DNA from: 13-2-20CM-66-19 sp963824395
GTDB taxonomy: Bacteria > Pseudomonadota > Gammaproteobacteria > Steroidobacterales > Steroidobacteraceae
Length of the DNA stretch: 64,000 bases
Reading direction: 5' to 3'
NCBI GenBank assembly: GCA_963824395.1
Contig: CAWGPF010000001.1
Coordinates: 1,488,001-1,552,000, forward strand
In this document: piece after piece, positions 16,195 to 23,415 of the stretch
Position numbering within the stretch: the first letter of the stretch is position 1
Layout of the letters: every line of letters starts with the position of its first letter
Program-made: the position numbers and the translations under genes
The notes under the pieces: generated by a model
Databases searched by the model: none
The model's input: the letters and a program-made list of their open reading frames with translations, nothing else
Told to the model about the DNA's origin: nothing

Positions 16195-16545
16195 ATGCTA
16201 CGAATCGCGCTGAGCCTGTCGTTCCTTGCGGCGCTTCCGGCCCAGGCGGGGAGCCCGCGTTGCGACGGCCCCGGGAACTGGGCCGCGAGCATGAGCCAGG
16301 CCACGCTCAAGAACGCGGGGGTGGCGGACTACGGCACGATCGATTTCTCGAAGACGCGTGTGATCCGGATCGCCTCCGAGAAGATCGGCAAGGACCTCTA
16401 CCGGCAGGTGCATCGCATCATTCATACGAAGACCTCCGGAAGCACCCTCGAGGTGATCGCCGTGAACGACGCCTCGCATGCCGAGCGCTCGGCGAGCGGC
16501 GTCGAGGTGTTCCTCGTCGGGCAGCACTTTCCCGCCACGCCGTGA
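16195..16545 (+). CDS. Small exported hypothetical protein
   Basis: 116 residues with a signal peptide (LRIALSLSFLAALPAQAG) and a mature part containing CDGPGNWAASMSQATLKNAG, TRVIRIASEKIGKDLYRQVHRI and LEVIAVNDASHAERSASGVEVFLVGQHF. I do not recognise a family. The ATG has a strong Shine-Dalgarno (GGAGG, 6 bp upstream). The single cysteine in the mature part argues against a disulphide. It lies 41 bp after the ABM-like gene on the same strand. Confidence 0.7.
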   Translation: MLRIALSLSFLAALPAQAGSPRCDGPGNWAASMSQATLKNAGVADYGTIDFSKTRVIRIASEKIGKDLYRQVHRIIHTKTSGSTLEVIAVNDASHAERSASGVEVFLVGQHFPATP

Positions 16546-16574
16546 CAGGCGCGGCACGGGGGGTGGGAGAGGCC

Positions 16575-16988
16575 ATGAAACGTCAGCCGCCACGGCCCAC
16601 CGCGAGCGCGCGGATGACGCGGCGGCGGCCGCGGCGCGCGACCTGCGGTGTCACCTTCGAGCAGGTGCGCGCGGTGGCGCTCACCTTCCCGGGGGTGGAG
16701 GATGGCGCCTCGTACGGCACCCCCGCCCTCAAGGTGCGCGGCAAACTCCTCGCAAGACAGCACCAGGACCTTGACTGCCTGGTGCTGCGCGCGGATTTCC
16801 TCGACCGGCAGATCATGCTGCAGTGTGCCCCGGGCGCGTTCTTCATCACGGATCATTACCGGGACTATCCCTGGGTGCTGGTGCGCTACGCGGCAGTTGA
16901 GGCGCGCGAGCTGCCCGGCCTCATCGAGCGCGCCTGGCGGCTGGTTGCACCGAAGACGCTCCTCGCGAAACATGCTGCCGGCCGCTGA
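16575..16988 (+). CDS. MmcQ/YjbR-family protein
   Basis: 137 residues. After a basic N-terminal extension of about 24 residues comes the MmcQ/YjbR core: VTFEQVRAVALTFPGVEDGASYGTPALKVRGKLLAR, LDCLVLRADFLDRQIMLQ, FFITDHYRDYPWVLVRY and a C-terminal LPGLIERAWRLVAPK. The fold resembles a DNA-binding double wing, but DNA binding is shown for few members. The ATG at 16575 has GGGAGAGG upstream. The Arg-rich extension (RRRPRRATC) may come from the start choice. Confidence 0.85.
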   Translation: MKRQPPRPTASARMTRRRPRRATCGVTFEQVRAVALTFPGVEDGASYGTPALKVRGKLLARQHQDLDCLVLRADFLDRQIMLQCAPGAFFITDHYRDYPWVLVRYAAVEARELPGLIERAWRLVAPKTLLAKHAAGR

Positions 16989-17036
16989 GGCTCGCGCCAT
17001 TATCCGACCCTTCGCAAACCGTACTGGAGATCCATC

Positions 17037-17549
17037 GTGACGAATCCCGGAGTGTTCCCGATCGAGGGGGGCTGCGATTGCCGGGCGGTGCGCTACCGCA
17101 TGCACACGGCGCCGCTCATCGTGCACTGCTGCCACTGCCGCTGGTGCCAGCGCGAGTCCGGGGCGGCGTTCGCCCTGAACGCCCTGATCGAGGCGGACCG
17201 CGTGACGAACCTCGGGGTTGAACCGCAGCTCGTTCCCACCCCGTCCAACAGCGGCAAGGGACAGCTCATCGCGCGCTGCCCCGTGTGCCGGATTGCGCTG
17301 TGGAGTCACTACGCCGGCGGCCCGGTGCTCAGCTTCGTGCGCGTAGGCACCCTCGACACGCCCGACCTGCTGCCGCCGGACATCCACATCTTCACGCAGT
17401 CGAAGCAGCCCTGGGTGCTGCTGCCGCCGGGCACGCCGGCCGTGCCCGAGTACTACGACCGCGAGCAGTACTGGTCGCCGGCGAGCCTCGAGCGGCGCCA
17501 GGTGCTGCTGCCCCTCATCAAGGCGTACCAGTCCAGCCGCACGGGCTGA
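17037..17549 (+). CDS. GFA-family (CENP-V/GFA domain) zinc protein
   Basis: 170 residues. The zinc motifs of the glutathione-dependent formaldehyde-activating (GFA) domain are present: GGCDCRAVRY, HCCHCRWCQRESG and RCPVCRIALWSHY. The last third (WVLLPPGTPAVPEYYDREQYW) is typical of the family. Many members are annotated as formaldehyde-related, but experimental support is limited to few, so the substrate is uncertain. The GTG start at 17037 has GGAGATCC upstream. The gene precedes the broken GNAT gene by 9 bp. Confidence 0.88.
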   Translation: MTNPGVFPIEGGCDCRAVRYRMHTAPLIVHCCHCRWCQRESGAAFALNALIEADRVTNLGVEPQLVPTPSNSGKGQLIARCPVCRIALWSHYAGGPVLSFVRVGTLDTPDLLPPDIHIFTQSKQPWVLLPPGTPAVPEYYDREQYWSPASLERRQVLLPLIKAYQSSRTG

Positions 17550-17558
17550 GCGCGGGAG

Positions 17559-18056
17559 ATGATGCGCGCTCGCGCCATGCACGCACGGGACGCTGCGCAG
17601 GTGCTCGCCATCAACCGTGCCAGCCGGCCCGGCGTCGCGCCCCTGGATGAGGCTGAACTGTTGCGCCTGCGCACTCTTTCGCAGGCGCATCTCGTCGCCC
17701 TGCACGGCCCTGAGGTCGTGGGCTAGCTCCTGGCATTCCACTCCCATGCGCCCTGCGACGGGGAAGAGTTCCTGGCGTTCCGCGAGCTTCTCAGCGGACC
17801 CTATCTCTATGTCGATCAGGTGGCCGTCGCTGCCGGGTTCCGGCACACGGGAACCGGCCGTTCCCTGTATGAAACGATCGAGGCAGTCGCGAGGCGGTGC
17901 GGCACGAGATTTATGTGCTGCGAGGTGAATGACAGGCCGGCGAATCCAGCCTCATTGGCTTTTCATCAGACGCTCGGCTTTACGCCGCGGGCGACGCTCG
18001 AGACGCAGGATGGCCGGACCGTGCAGCTGCTCGCGAAGACGCTGGCGCCGGCTTAA
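17559..18056 (+). pseudogene. GNAT acetyltransferase interrupted by an in-frame TAG
   Basis: Reading one frame from ATG 17559 gives a GNAT protein of about 165 residues: an N-terminal MHARDAAQVLAINRAS, the core strand YVDQVAVAAGFRHTGTGRSLYE with the acetyl-CoA loop, and MCCEVNDRPANPASLAFHQTLGF at the C-terminus. Codon 56, at 17724-17726, is TAG, between VVG and LLAFHS, where relatives have a continuous strand. A single base change (for example from TAC or CAG) would explain it. The downstream part keeps intact codons and motifs, so the mutation is recent, a sequencing error, or a recoded stop. The first fragment alone would lack the acetyl-CoA site. Confidence 0.85.
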
Positions 18057-18149
18057 GACGTGTGGGTCGCGTGAGGGATCGGCCGTGTCCCGATCGCGCG
18101 ACCGGAGTTGGTATCATTTTGCGCCCAGGCACCCTGTGTGAGGCAAATC

Positions 18150-18443
18150 GTGGCCAAGGCATACTGGATTACCGCGTACCGCTCGATCCGTGATCCCGAG
18201 GCGCTCGCGGCCTACGCGCGGCTCGCAGGTCCTGCGCTGCAGAGCGCCGGCGGGCGCTTCCTCGCCCGCGGGCTCCCGGCACACACCTATGAGGGCGGCC
18301 TCCCCGAGCGCACCGTCCTCATCGAGTTCGACAGCGTCGCGCAGGCCATCGCCGCGCACGACAGTCCCGGGTACCAGGAGGCCCTGCGTGCCCTCGCCGG
18401 CGGTGCCGAGCGTGACCTGCGCATCATCGAGGGCGTGCCGTGA
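18150..18443 (+). CDS. DUF1330 family protein
   Basis: 97 residues starting AKAYWITAYRSIRDPEALAAYARLAGPALQSAGGRFLARG, which is the DUF1330 signature, followed by ERTVLIEFDSVAQAIAAHDSPGYQEAL. The fold is a dimeric alpha/beta barrel; the function is unknown. I chose the GTG at 18150, preceded by GAGG 6 bp upstream, because family members begin at this residue; longer frames start at 18108 or 18138. It follows the GNAT pseudogene by 93 bp. Confidence 0.88.
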   Translation: MAKAYWITAYRSIRDPEALAAYARLAGPALQSAGGRFLARGLPAHTYEGGLPERTVLIEFDSVAQAIAAHDSPGYQEALRALAGGAERDLRIIEGVP

Positions 18444-18499
18444 GGTCCGCGGACACGGCGCGCTCCCGCGGCGGCTGAGTCCGTCGTCCGGGCGCCGGC

Positions 18500-18958
18500 A
18501 TGCTGAGATTCGTAGCGCTGCTGCGCCCGCTCAGCCTGCCGATGGCGGCGCTGCTTGCACTCGGGACGGCGAGTCCCTGGTTAGCGGCTGACGAACCGGT
18601 CGCACTCGGCGGGCCGCCGCCCTTCAAGCTCGAGGCGGCCCACTCGTATTACCCCGCGGCCGCTAAGCAGCGCGGGCTGACCGGGCGCGTGGGACTGACC
18701 TGCACCATCGACGCCCAGGGCCGCGCCCACGGCATCGTGGTGGTGGAGTCAGCCGGCGCGCTCCTCGATGACTCCGCCCGACAACTGCTCGCGGATGAGC
18801 GCTTTGAGCTGCCGGCGGACTGGGTGACGAGCGGCGGACCTCAGAGGACCTATGCGTTCGGGGTGATCTTCGAGCTCTCCGACAAGCCCAAGGTCGCCGC
18901 GTTCGATGACGACCGCCCGACGATCGTGGTGACGGCGCGCGTGCTGCCTGGCGTGTGA
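18500..18958 (+). CDS. TonB C-terminal domain exported protein
   Basis: 152 residues with a signal peptide or single N-terminal anchor (LRFVALLRPLSLPMAALLALG). The mature part is a TonB C-terminal-type domain: SYYPAAAKQRGLTGRVGLTCTIDAQGRAHGIVVVESAG, DDSARQLLADERFELP. These stand-alone domains occur in periplasmic proteins, and the one here lacks the proline-rich linker of a true TonB. Its role is unknown. About 260 bp without a supported gene follow it. Confidence 0.82.
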   Translation: MLRFVALLRPLSLPMAALLALGTASPWLAADEPVALGGPPPFKLEAAHSYYPAAAKQRGLTGRVGLTCTIDAQGRAHGIVVVESAGALLDDSARQLLADERFELPADWVTSGGPQRTYAFGVIFELSDKPKVAAFDDDRPTIVVTARVLPGV

Positions 18959-19221
18959 GATCCGCGCGGGCCGGAAAGATGACGACCCGGCCGCGCCGGC
19001 GCCACGGCGTCGGTGGCATCGCTGCAGGGGTTGAAGTATCTTTTTGCGGCCGTGACGACAGCGTCCCGCAATACCGCGTGCGTGCCTACCCGGGACTGGC
19101 AGTGATCGGGCGCTACGGCCGTGACTTGAGCGACGCGGCGGCGGGCAGACGTAAGCCTGCAGCGCCCGCACCGCCGCGGCGCGCGCCGCTCGCGCGGTGG
19201 GTTCGGGACTAAGTCACTGAC

Positions 19222-19671
19222 ATGCTCGCCCGCGCCATCACGGCCTTCGTCGCCCTGCCGGGCCTGACGGGCTATCTGATCCCCGCCATCATCGGCACGG
19301 CCACCCACCAGGTCGCGCATCACGTGCCGCTCGCGCTCGCGCTGATCGCGACCGGCACCTGCGTCCTGGTGTGGAGCGTGCGGGAGTTCTACGTCACCGG
19401 ACGCGGCACACTCGCGCCCTGGGCGCGCCCCACGCGCCTCGTGACCACCGGACCCTACCGCGTCACTCGCAATCCCATGTACCTGTGCGTCGCCTTCGTG
19501 CTGGCCGGCTGGTGCACCCTGTGGGACTCGACCGGGCTGCGCATCTACGCGGTGGTGACGCTGTGCATTCTCTTCACGCGCGTGCTGTGGCTCGAGGAGA
19601 AATGGGTGGCGCGCGAGTTCGGCGGGCAGTGGGATGCCTACCGGGCGCGCACGCCGCGCTGGCTCATCTGA
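19222..19671 (+). CDS. Isoprenylcysteine carboxylmethyltransferase-family membrane protein
   Basis: 149 residues with four membrane segments. The conserved C-terminal half carries LVTTGPYRVTRNPMYLCVAFVLAGW and a terminal EEKWVAREFGGQWDAYRARTPRWL, the signature of the ICMT/PEMT-like superfamily. Bacterial members methylate small molecules or lipids; the substrate is unknown. The R-N-P-M-Y motif and the E-Y/WDAY motif form the S-adenosylmethionine site. The start at 19222 places the first helix at residues 3-25. Confidence 0.88.
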   Translation: MLARAITAFVALPGLTGYLIPAIIGTATHQVAHHVPLALALIATGTCVLVWSVREFYVTGRGTLAPWARPTRLVTTGPYRVTRNPMYLCVAFVLAGWCTLWDSTGLRIYAVVTLCILFTRVLWLEEKWVAREFGGQWDAYRARTPRWLI

Positions 19672-19768
19672 TTCGCGTGCCGCCCGGTCGGCCGTGGCGC
19701 GCGCTACCGGCAACGTCGCGCCGTGCACTACCATTGCGCGGTATTCTGGCAGTGCGAGGGATGGGAAA

Positions 19769-20140
19769 ATGCCGCTCCTCTTTTCATACGGCACCCTGCA
19801 GCAGGAGGACGTGCAGCGCGCCACCTTCGGGCGGCAGCTTGCGGGCGCAAGCGATGCCCTGGTCGGGTTCGAGGCGAACCTGGTGCGCATCGAGGACGCA
19901 GCGGTCCTCGCCACGAGCGGGCTGACCCACCACCCGATCGTGCGCTTCAGCGGCAACGCCTCAAGTCAGGTGCCGGGCACGGTGTTCGAGGTGACGGACG
20001 CGGAACTGGCGCGTGCCGACCGCTACGAGGTGGCCGCTTATCGCCGCATCGCCGTCACGCTCGCCTCCGGCGTCCAGGCGTGGGTGTACGTCGATGCGCG
20101 CGACGCCACCGCGCCTGCCGACGCCGCCGCGCCACGCTAA
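19769..20140 (+). CDS. Gamma-glutamylcyclotransferase (AIG2-like) family protein
   Basis: 123 residues beginning PLLFSYGTLQQEDVQRATFGR. The YGTL motif and the following Gln are the hallmark of the AIG2/GGCT fold. The catalytic Glu is likely in the GTVFEVTDAELARADRYE segment, where the D-x-Y-E position matches. Members act on gamma-glutamyl peptides or amines; the substrate here is not known. The ATG at 19769 is favoured over one 8 bases upstream because it starts exactly at the first core strand. Confidence 0.88.
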   Translation: MPLLFSYGTLQQEDVQRATFGRQLAGASDALVGFEANLVRIEDAAVLATSGLTHHPIVRFSGNASSQVPGTVFEVTDAELARADRYEVAAYRRIAVTLASGVQAWVYVDARDATAPADAAAPR

Positions 20141-20196
20141 ACTGCCCTTCTGCGGGGCGCGTCGCGGCCCGCCTCAAAGCCACTGACGGGGACATC

Positions 20197-20847
20197 GTGC
20201 CGAAACTGTATGTGCGAAGCTTCGCGGTCTCGATCGACGGCTATGGCGCAGGCTTAGGTCAGGATCTGGAAAATCCCATCGGCGCGCGCGGGCTCGAGCT
20301 CATGGAGTGGTTCTTCCACACCCGCGTCTGGCGCAGCATGCACGGCCAGGAGGGCGGCGAGAGCGGCACGGACAATGACATCGCCGCGCTCGGCTTCGAA
20401 GGCATAGGTGCCTGGATCCTCGGTCGCAACATGTTCGGCCCGGTGCGCGGGCCGTGGCCGGATGAGAGCTGGAAGGGCTGGTGGGGTGCCGAGCCGCCCT
20501 ATCACGTGCCGGTGTTCGTGCTCACGCACCACGCCCGCGCAGCGCTCGTCATGGAAGGCGGCACCGTGTTCCACTTCATCACCGGCGGCATCCATGCCGC
20601 GCTCGAGGCCGCCCGGGATGCCGCCGGCGCCCGCGATGTACGCCTCGGCGGCGGCGTGGCCACCATCCGGGAGTTCCTCAGCGCCGGGCTCATCGATGAG
20701 CTGCATCTGGCGCAGCGGCCCGTGCTCCTCGGGCGCGGTGAGTCGCTGTTCGAAGGCATCGACACGCACGCCCTGGGGTACGCGTGCGCGCGCTACGTGC
20801 AGGGCGAGCGCGCCAGCCACGTGTTCCTGCGCCGGCGCGGCCCGTGA
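20197..20847 (+). CDS. Dihydrofolate-reductase-like (RibD C-terminal) protein
   Basis: 216 residues of the RibD C-terminal fold: KLYVRSFAVSIDGYGAG, GAWILGRNMFGP, HVPVFVLTHHARAA, TFHFITGGIHAALEAARDAAGARDVRLGGG, and a C-terminal DELHLAQRPVLLGRGESLFEGID. Stand-alone members are predicted NADPH-dependent reductases, usually not involved in riboflavin synthesis. The GTG start at 20197 has ACGGGGAC upstream. Its stop overlaps the start of the DinB gene (GTGA), so the two are translationally coupled. Confidence 0.88.
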   Translation: MPKLYVRSFAVSIDGYGAGLGQDLENPIGARGLELMEWFFHTRVWRSMHGQEGGESGTDNDIAALGFEGIGAWILGRNMFGPVRGPWPDESWKGWWGAEPPYHVPVFVLTHHARAALVMEGGTVFHFITGGIHAALEAARDAAGARDVRLGGGVATIREFLSAGLIDELHLAQRPVLLGRGESLFEGIDTHALGYACARYVQGERASHVFLRRRGP

Positions 20848-21347
20848 AGGGGCACGTCGCCCTCATGGCCGACTACAACGCCTGGGCGAACGCGCGGCTC
20901 TACCGCATGGCGGCGCGCCTTGCGGAGGCGGACTACCGCCGCGATGCGGGCGCCTATTTCGGCAGCCTGCACGGCACGCTCAACCACCTCCTGGTCGCCG
21001 ACCGTATCTGGCTTAAGCGCCTCACGGGCAGCGGCCCGCAGCCCGCCGCACTGAACGAGATCCTGTTCGACGAGCTGGGCCCCCTGCACGCGGCGCGCGA
21101 GGCGGAAGACCGCCGCCTCATCGAGTACCTGGGGTCCTTAAGCGCCGCACAGCTTGAGGAGGAGTGGGACTACCACACCTTGAGCGGTGCGCCGCAGCGC
21201 CAGCGGCGGCGCGACATCCTCGCCCACCTGTTCAATCATCAGACCCACCACCGCGGCCAGGCGCACGCCATTCTCACGCGCCTGGGGGTGAGTGAGCCCG
21301 AGCCGCTCGACCTCCTCATCCTGCAGCGCGAGCGTGGCGGCCGCTGA
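20844..21347 (+). CDS. DinB-family four-helix protein
   Basis: 167 residues: MADYNAWANARLYRMAARL near the start, HGTLNHLLVADRIWLKRLTG in the middle and HLFNHQTHHRGQAHAILTRLG near the end. The three histidines (H in HLL, H in NHQTHH) form the expected metal-binding site of DinB/YfiT-like proteins. These often act as metal-dependent, thiol-linked transferases. The GTG start overlaps the previous stop, so it is coupled to the RibD-like gene; the pair is probably one operon. Confidence 0.9.
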   Translation: MKGHVALMADYNAWANARLYRMAARLAEADYRRDAGAYFGSLHGTLNHLLVADRIWLKRLTGSGPQPAALNEILFDELGPLHAAREAEDRRLIEYLGSLSAAQLEEEWDYHTLSGAPQRQRRRDILAHLFNHQTHHRGQAHAILTRLGVSEPEPLDLLILQRERGGR

Positions 21348-21444
21348 GCGCGCCACCGCCTCGGATCGTCGAGCGCGGCTTGACGGGTCGTGGCGCCCGG
21401 GCCTTTGATGAGCCGTCACCGGCAACCCTGAAGGAGCGCACCTC

Positions 21445-21657
21445 ATGTACGGTCATCATCACTACGGGTGGGGACCCTTCGGGCTCATCGGCGCCATCCT
21501 GTTCGTCATCCCGGTGTGGCAGATCTGCAAGCGCGCCGGGCACAACCCCTGGATGAGCCTCCTGAGCCTCGTCCCCCTCGTCAACGTGATCTTCGCCTAC
21601 TGGCTGGCCTTCGGGACCTGGCCTTCGCAGAAGGGCAACCCCACGGCCGTGCCCTGA
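21445..21657 (+). CDS. Small membrane protein, 70 residues
   Basis: A small protein beginning with a His/Tyr/Gly-rich stretch (YGHHHYGWGPFG), then two hydrophobic segments (LIGAILFVIPVWQIC, LLSLVPLVNVIFAYWLAFG) joined by a KRAGHNPWMS loop. The pattern is common in small gammaproteobacterial membrane proteins of unknown function. It has a good Shine-Dalgarno sequence (AAGGAG) before the ATG. The histidines near the N-terminus could bind metal, but this is only a suggestion. Confidence 0.75.
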   Translation: MYGHHHYGWGPFGLIGAILFVIPVWQICKRAGHNPWMSLLSLVPLVNVIFAYWLAFGTWPSQKGNPTAVP

Positions 21658-21675
21658 GAGCGCGGATCCTCTGGC

Positions 21676-22212
21676 ATGACGCGCGAGCCGCACCACGATC
21701 AGAGCGAGACCCGCTGCGCCTATGAGCTCGCGCAGCTGAACATCGGCATCATCAGGGGAGCGATGGATTCCCCGGTGATGGCAGACTTCGCCGCCGCCCT
21801 CGCCCGCATCAATGCGCTCGCCGAGCGCTCGGCGGGCTTCGTGTGGCGCCTGCAGACCGAAGACGGGGACGCCACGGCGATCCGCCCCTTCGAGAACGCG
21901 AACCTGCTGGTCAACATGTCGGTGTGGCGCGATGTGGAATCGCTGCGCCGCTACGTGTACCACTCCGAACATGTGCAGCTCATGCGCCGCCGGCGCGAGT
22001 TCTTCGAGCCTCTGCCGCAGGCGTTCCTGGTGCTGTGGTGGGTACCGCGCGGGCACCGGCCCAGCATCGCCGAAGCCATGGCGCGGCTTGAGAGACTGCG
22101 CGAGCGCGGCGCCGGGCCGCAGGCCTTCACGTTCCGCGAGGCGTGGCCGGCGCCGGACGCAGCCGCGCCGGCTGCGAGCGTCGGCTTGGGCGACGAGTGC
22201 CCGAGTAGCTAG
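21676..22212 (+). CDS. DUF3291 family protein
   Basis: 178 residues with the DUF3291 pattern: YELAQLNIGIIRGAMDSPVMADF, RSAGFVWRLQTEDGDATAIRPFENANLLVNMSVW, LRRYVYHSEHVQLMRRRREFFEPL and FLVLWWVPRGHRPSIAEA. The fold is a ferredoxin-like dimer related to monooxygenase-like proteins; the function is unknown. Its stop TAG and the stop of the convergent cystathionine gene share a palindromic CTAG (22209-22212), so the two coding sequences overlap by 4 bp. Confidence 0.88.
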   Translation: MTREPHHDQSETRCAYELAQLNIGIIRGAMDSPVMADFAAALARINALAERSAGFVWRLQTEDGDATAIRPFENANLLVNMSVWRDVESLRRYVYHSEHVQLMRRRREFFEPLPQAFLVLWWVPRGHRPSIAEAMARLERLRERGAGPQAFTFREAWPAPDAAAPAASVGLGDECPSS

Positions 22213-23375
22213 CCGAGCGCTGCGCGCAGCTCGGCGGTGAGGTCGTTCACGTCCTCGACGCCGACCGAGAGGCGGATCAGGCCGGCGCCGATGCCGAGCG
22301 CATCGCGCGTGGCCTGCGGGAGTGAGGCGTGCGTCATGATCGCCGGATGCTCGATCAGGCTCTCGACCCCCCCTAGGCTCTCGGCGAGGGAGAACAGGTG
22401 ACAGCGCTCGAGCGTGCGGCGTGCGGCCTCGAGCCCCCCGCGCAGCACGGCCGTCACGATGCCGCCACCGCCGCCTGGCATCTGGCGCCGCGCGAGCGCG
22501 TGCTGCGGGTGGCTCGCAAGCCCGGGGTAGTAGACGCGCTCAACGCCCGGGTGCGCCTCGAGGAATTGCGCGACGGTGAGGGCGTTGCTGCAGTGACGCT
22601 CCATGCGCAGCGCGAGCGTCTTGATGCCGCGCAGTGTCAGGAAGGAGTCAAAGGGTCCCGGCACTGCCCCGAGCGCGTTCTGCAGGTAGCCGATGCGCTC
22701 GGCGAGCGCGCCGCGCTCGCGCACGATGGCCGCGCCCCCGATCGAGTCGGAGTGGCCGTTCAGGAACTTGGTCGTCGAGTGCATGACGATGTCGAAGCCG
22801 TGCTCCAGCGGGCGCTGCAGGAAAGGCGTGGCGAAGGTGTTGTCGCACACGCTGAGGATGCCGCGCCGGCGCGCAACATCGGCCACCGCGCTCAGGTCCA
22901 CGAGCTTCAGCAGCGGGTTGGTGGGCGTCTCCACCCAGATGAGGCGGGTCGCGGGGCGCAGCGCCGCGGCGAGCGCGGCCGGGTCGGAGAGGTCCACGAA
23001 CGACACCTGCAGCCCCGCCGAGCGCTTGCGCACGTTCTCGAACAGCCGATAGCTGCCGCCGTACAGATCGTGCATGGCGATGATGTGGGAGCCGGCATCG
23101 AGGAGCTCGAGCAGCGTCGCGCTCGCGGCCATGCCGGAGGCGAAGGCGAAGGCGGCCGCCCCGCCCTCAAGATTCGCGAGTGCCGCCTGCAGGGCGTCGC
23201 GGGTCGGGTTGTGGGTGCGCGAGTACTCGTAGCCCTGGTGCACGCCCGGGCTCGACTGCACGTAGGTCGAGGTCGCATAGATCGGCGGCATCACCGCCCC
23301 GGTGAGCGGGTCGGGGTGCTGGCCGCCGTGGATCACGCGGGTGGCAAACGCGAGGGCCTCGGTCTCATCGGTCAT
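22209..23375 (-). CDS. Cystathionine gamma-lyase / gamma-synthase (PLP, Cys/Met metabolism)
   Basis: 388 residues of the Cys/Met metabolism PLP family. The Schiff-base lysine is Lys203 in HSTTKFLNGHSD. Other motifs are GYEYSRTHNPTRDALQ, AFASGMAASATLLELL, VETPTNPLLKLVD and GGVESLIEHPAIMTHAS. The adjacent cystathionine beta-synthase (40 bp upstream, same strand) makes cystathionine from homocysteine and serine, so cleavage to cysteine by gamma-lyase activity is the likely role; a gamma-synthase role cannot be excluded from sequence alone. The pair forms a reverse-transsulfuration operon. Confidence 0.92.
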   Translation of the reverse strand: MTDETEALAFATRVIHGGQHPDPLTGAVMPPIYATSTYVQSSPGVHQGYEYSRTHNPTRDALQAALANLEGGAAAFAFASGMAASATLLELLDAGSHIIAMHDLYGGSYRLFENVRKRSAGLQVSFVDLSDPAALAAALRPATRLIWVETPTNPLLKLVDLSAVADVARRRGILSVCDNTFATPFLQRPLEHGFDIVMHSTTKFLNGHSDSIGGAAIVRERGALAERIGYLQNALGAVPGPFDSFLTLRGIKTLALRMERHCSNALTVAQFLEAHPGVERVYYPGLASHPQHALARRQMPGGGGGIVTAVLRGGLEAARRTLERCHLFSLAESLGGVESLIEHPAIMTHASLPQATRDALGIGAGLIRLSVGVEDVNDLTAELRAALG

Positions 23376-23415
23376 GCGGCAGACACCTTGAATTTTTCAG
23401 TCGCGCGGCGGGCGC

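Noticed and set aside
18959..19221. Possible small gene on the + strand (18955-19212)
   Set aside because: The product is Arg/Ala-rich, starts inside the previous gene's stop region and shows no fold; no ribosome binding site is visible.
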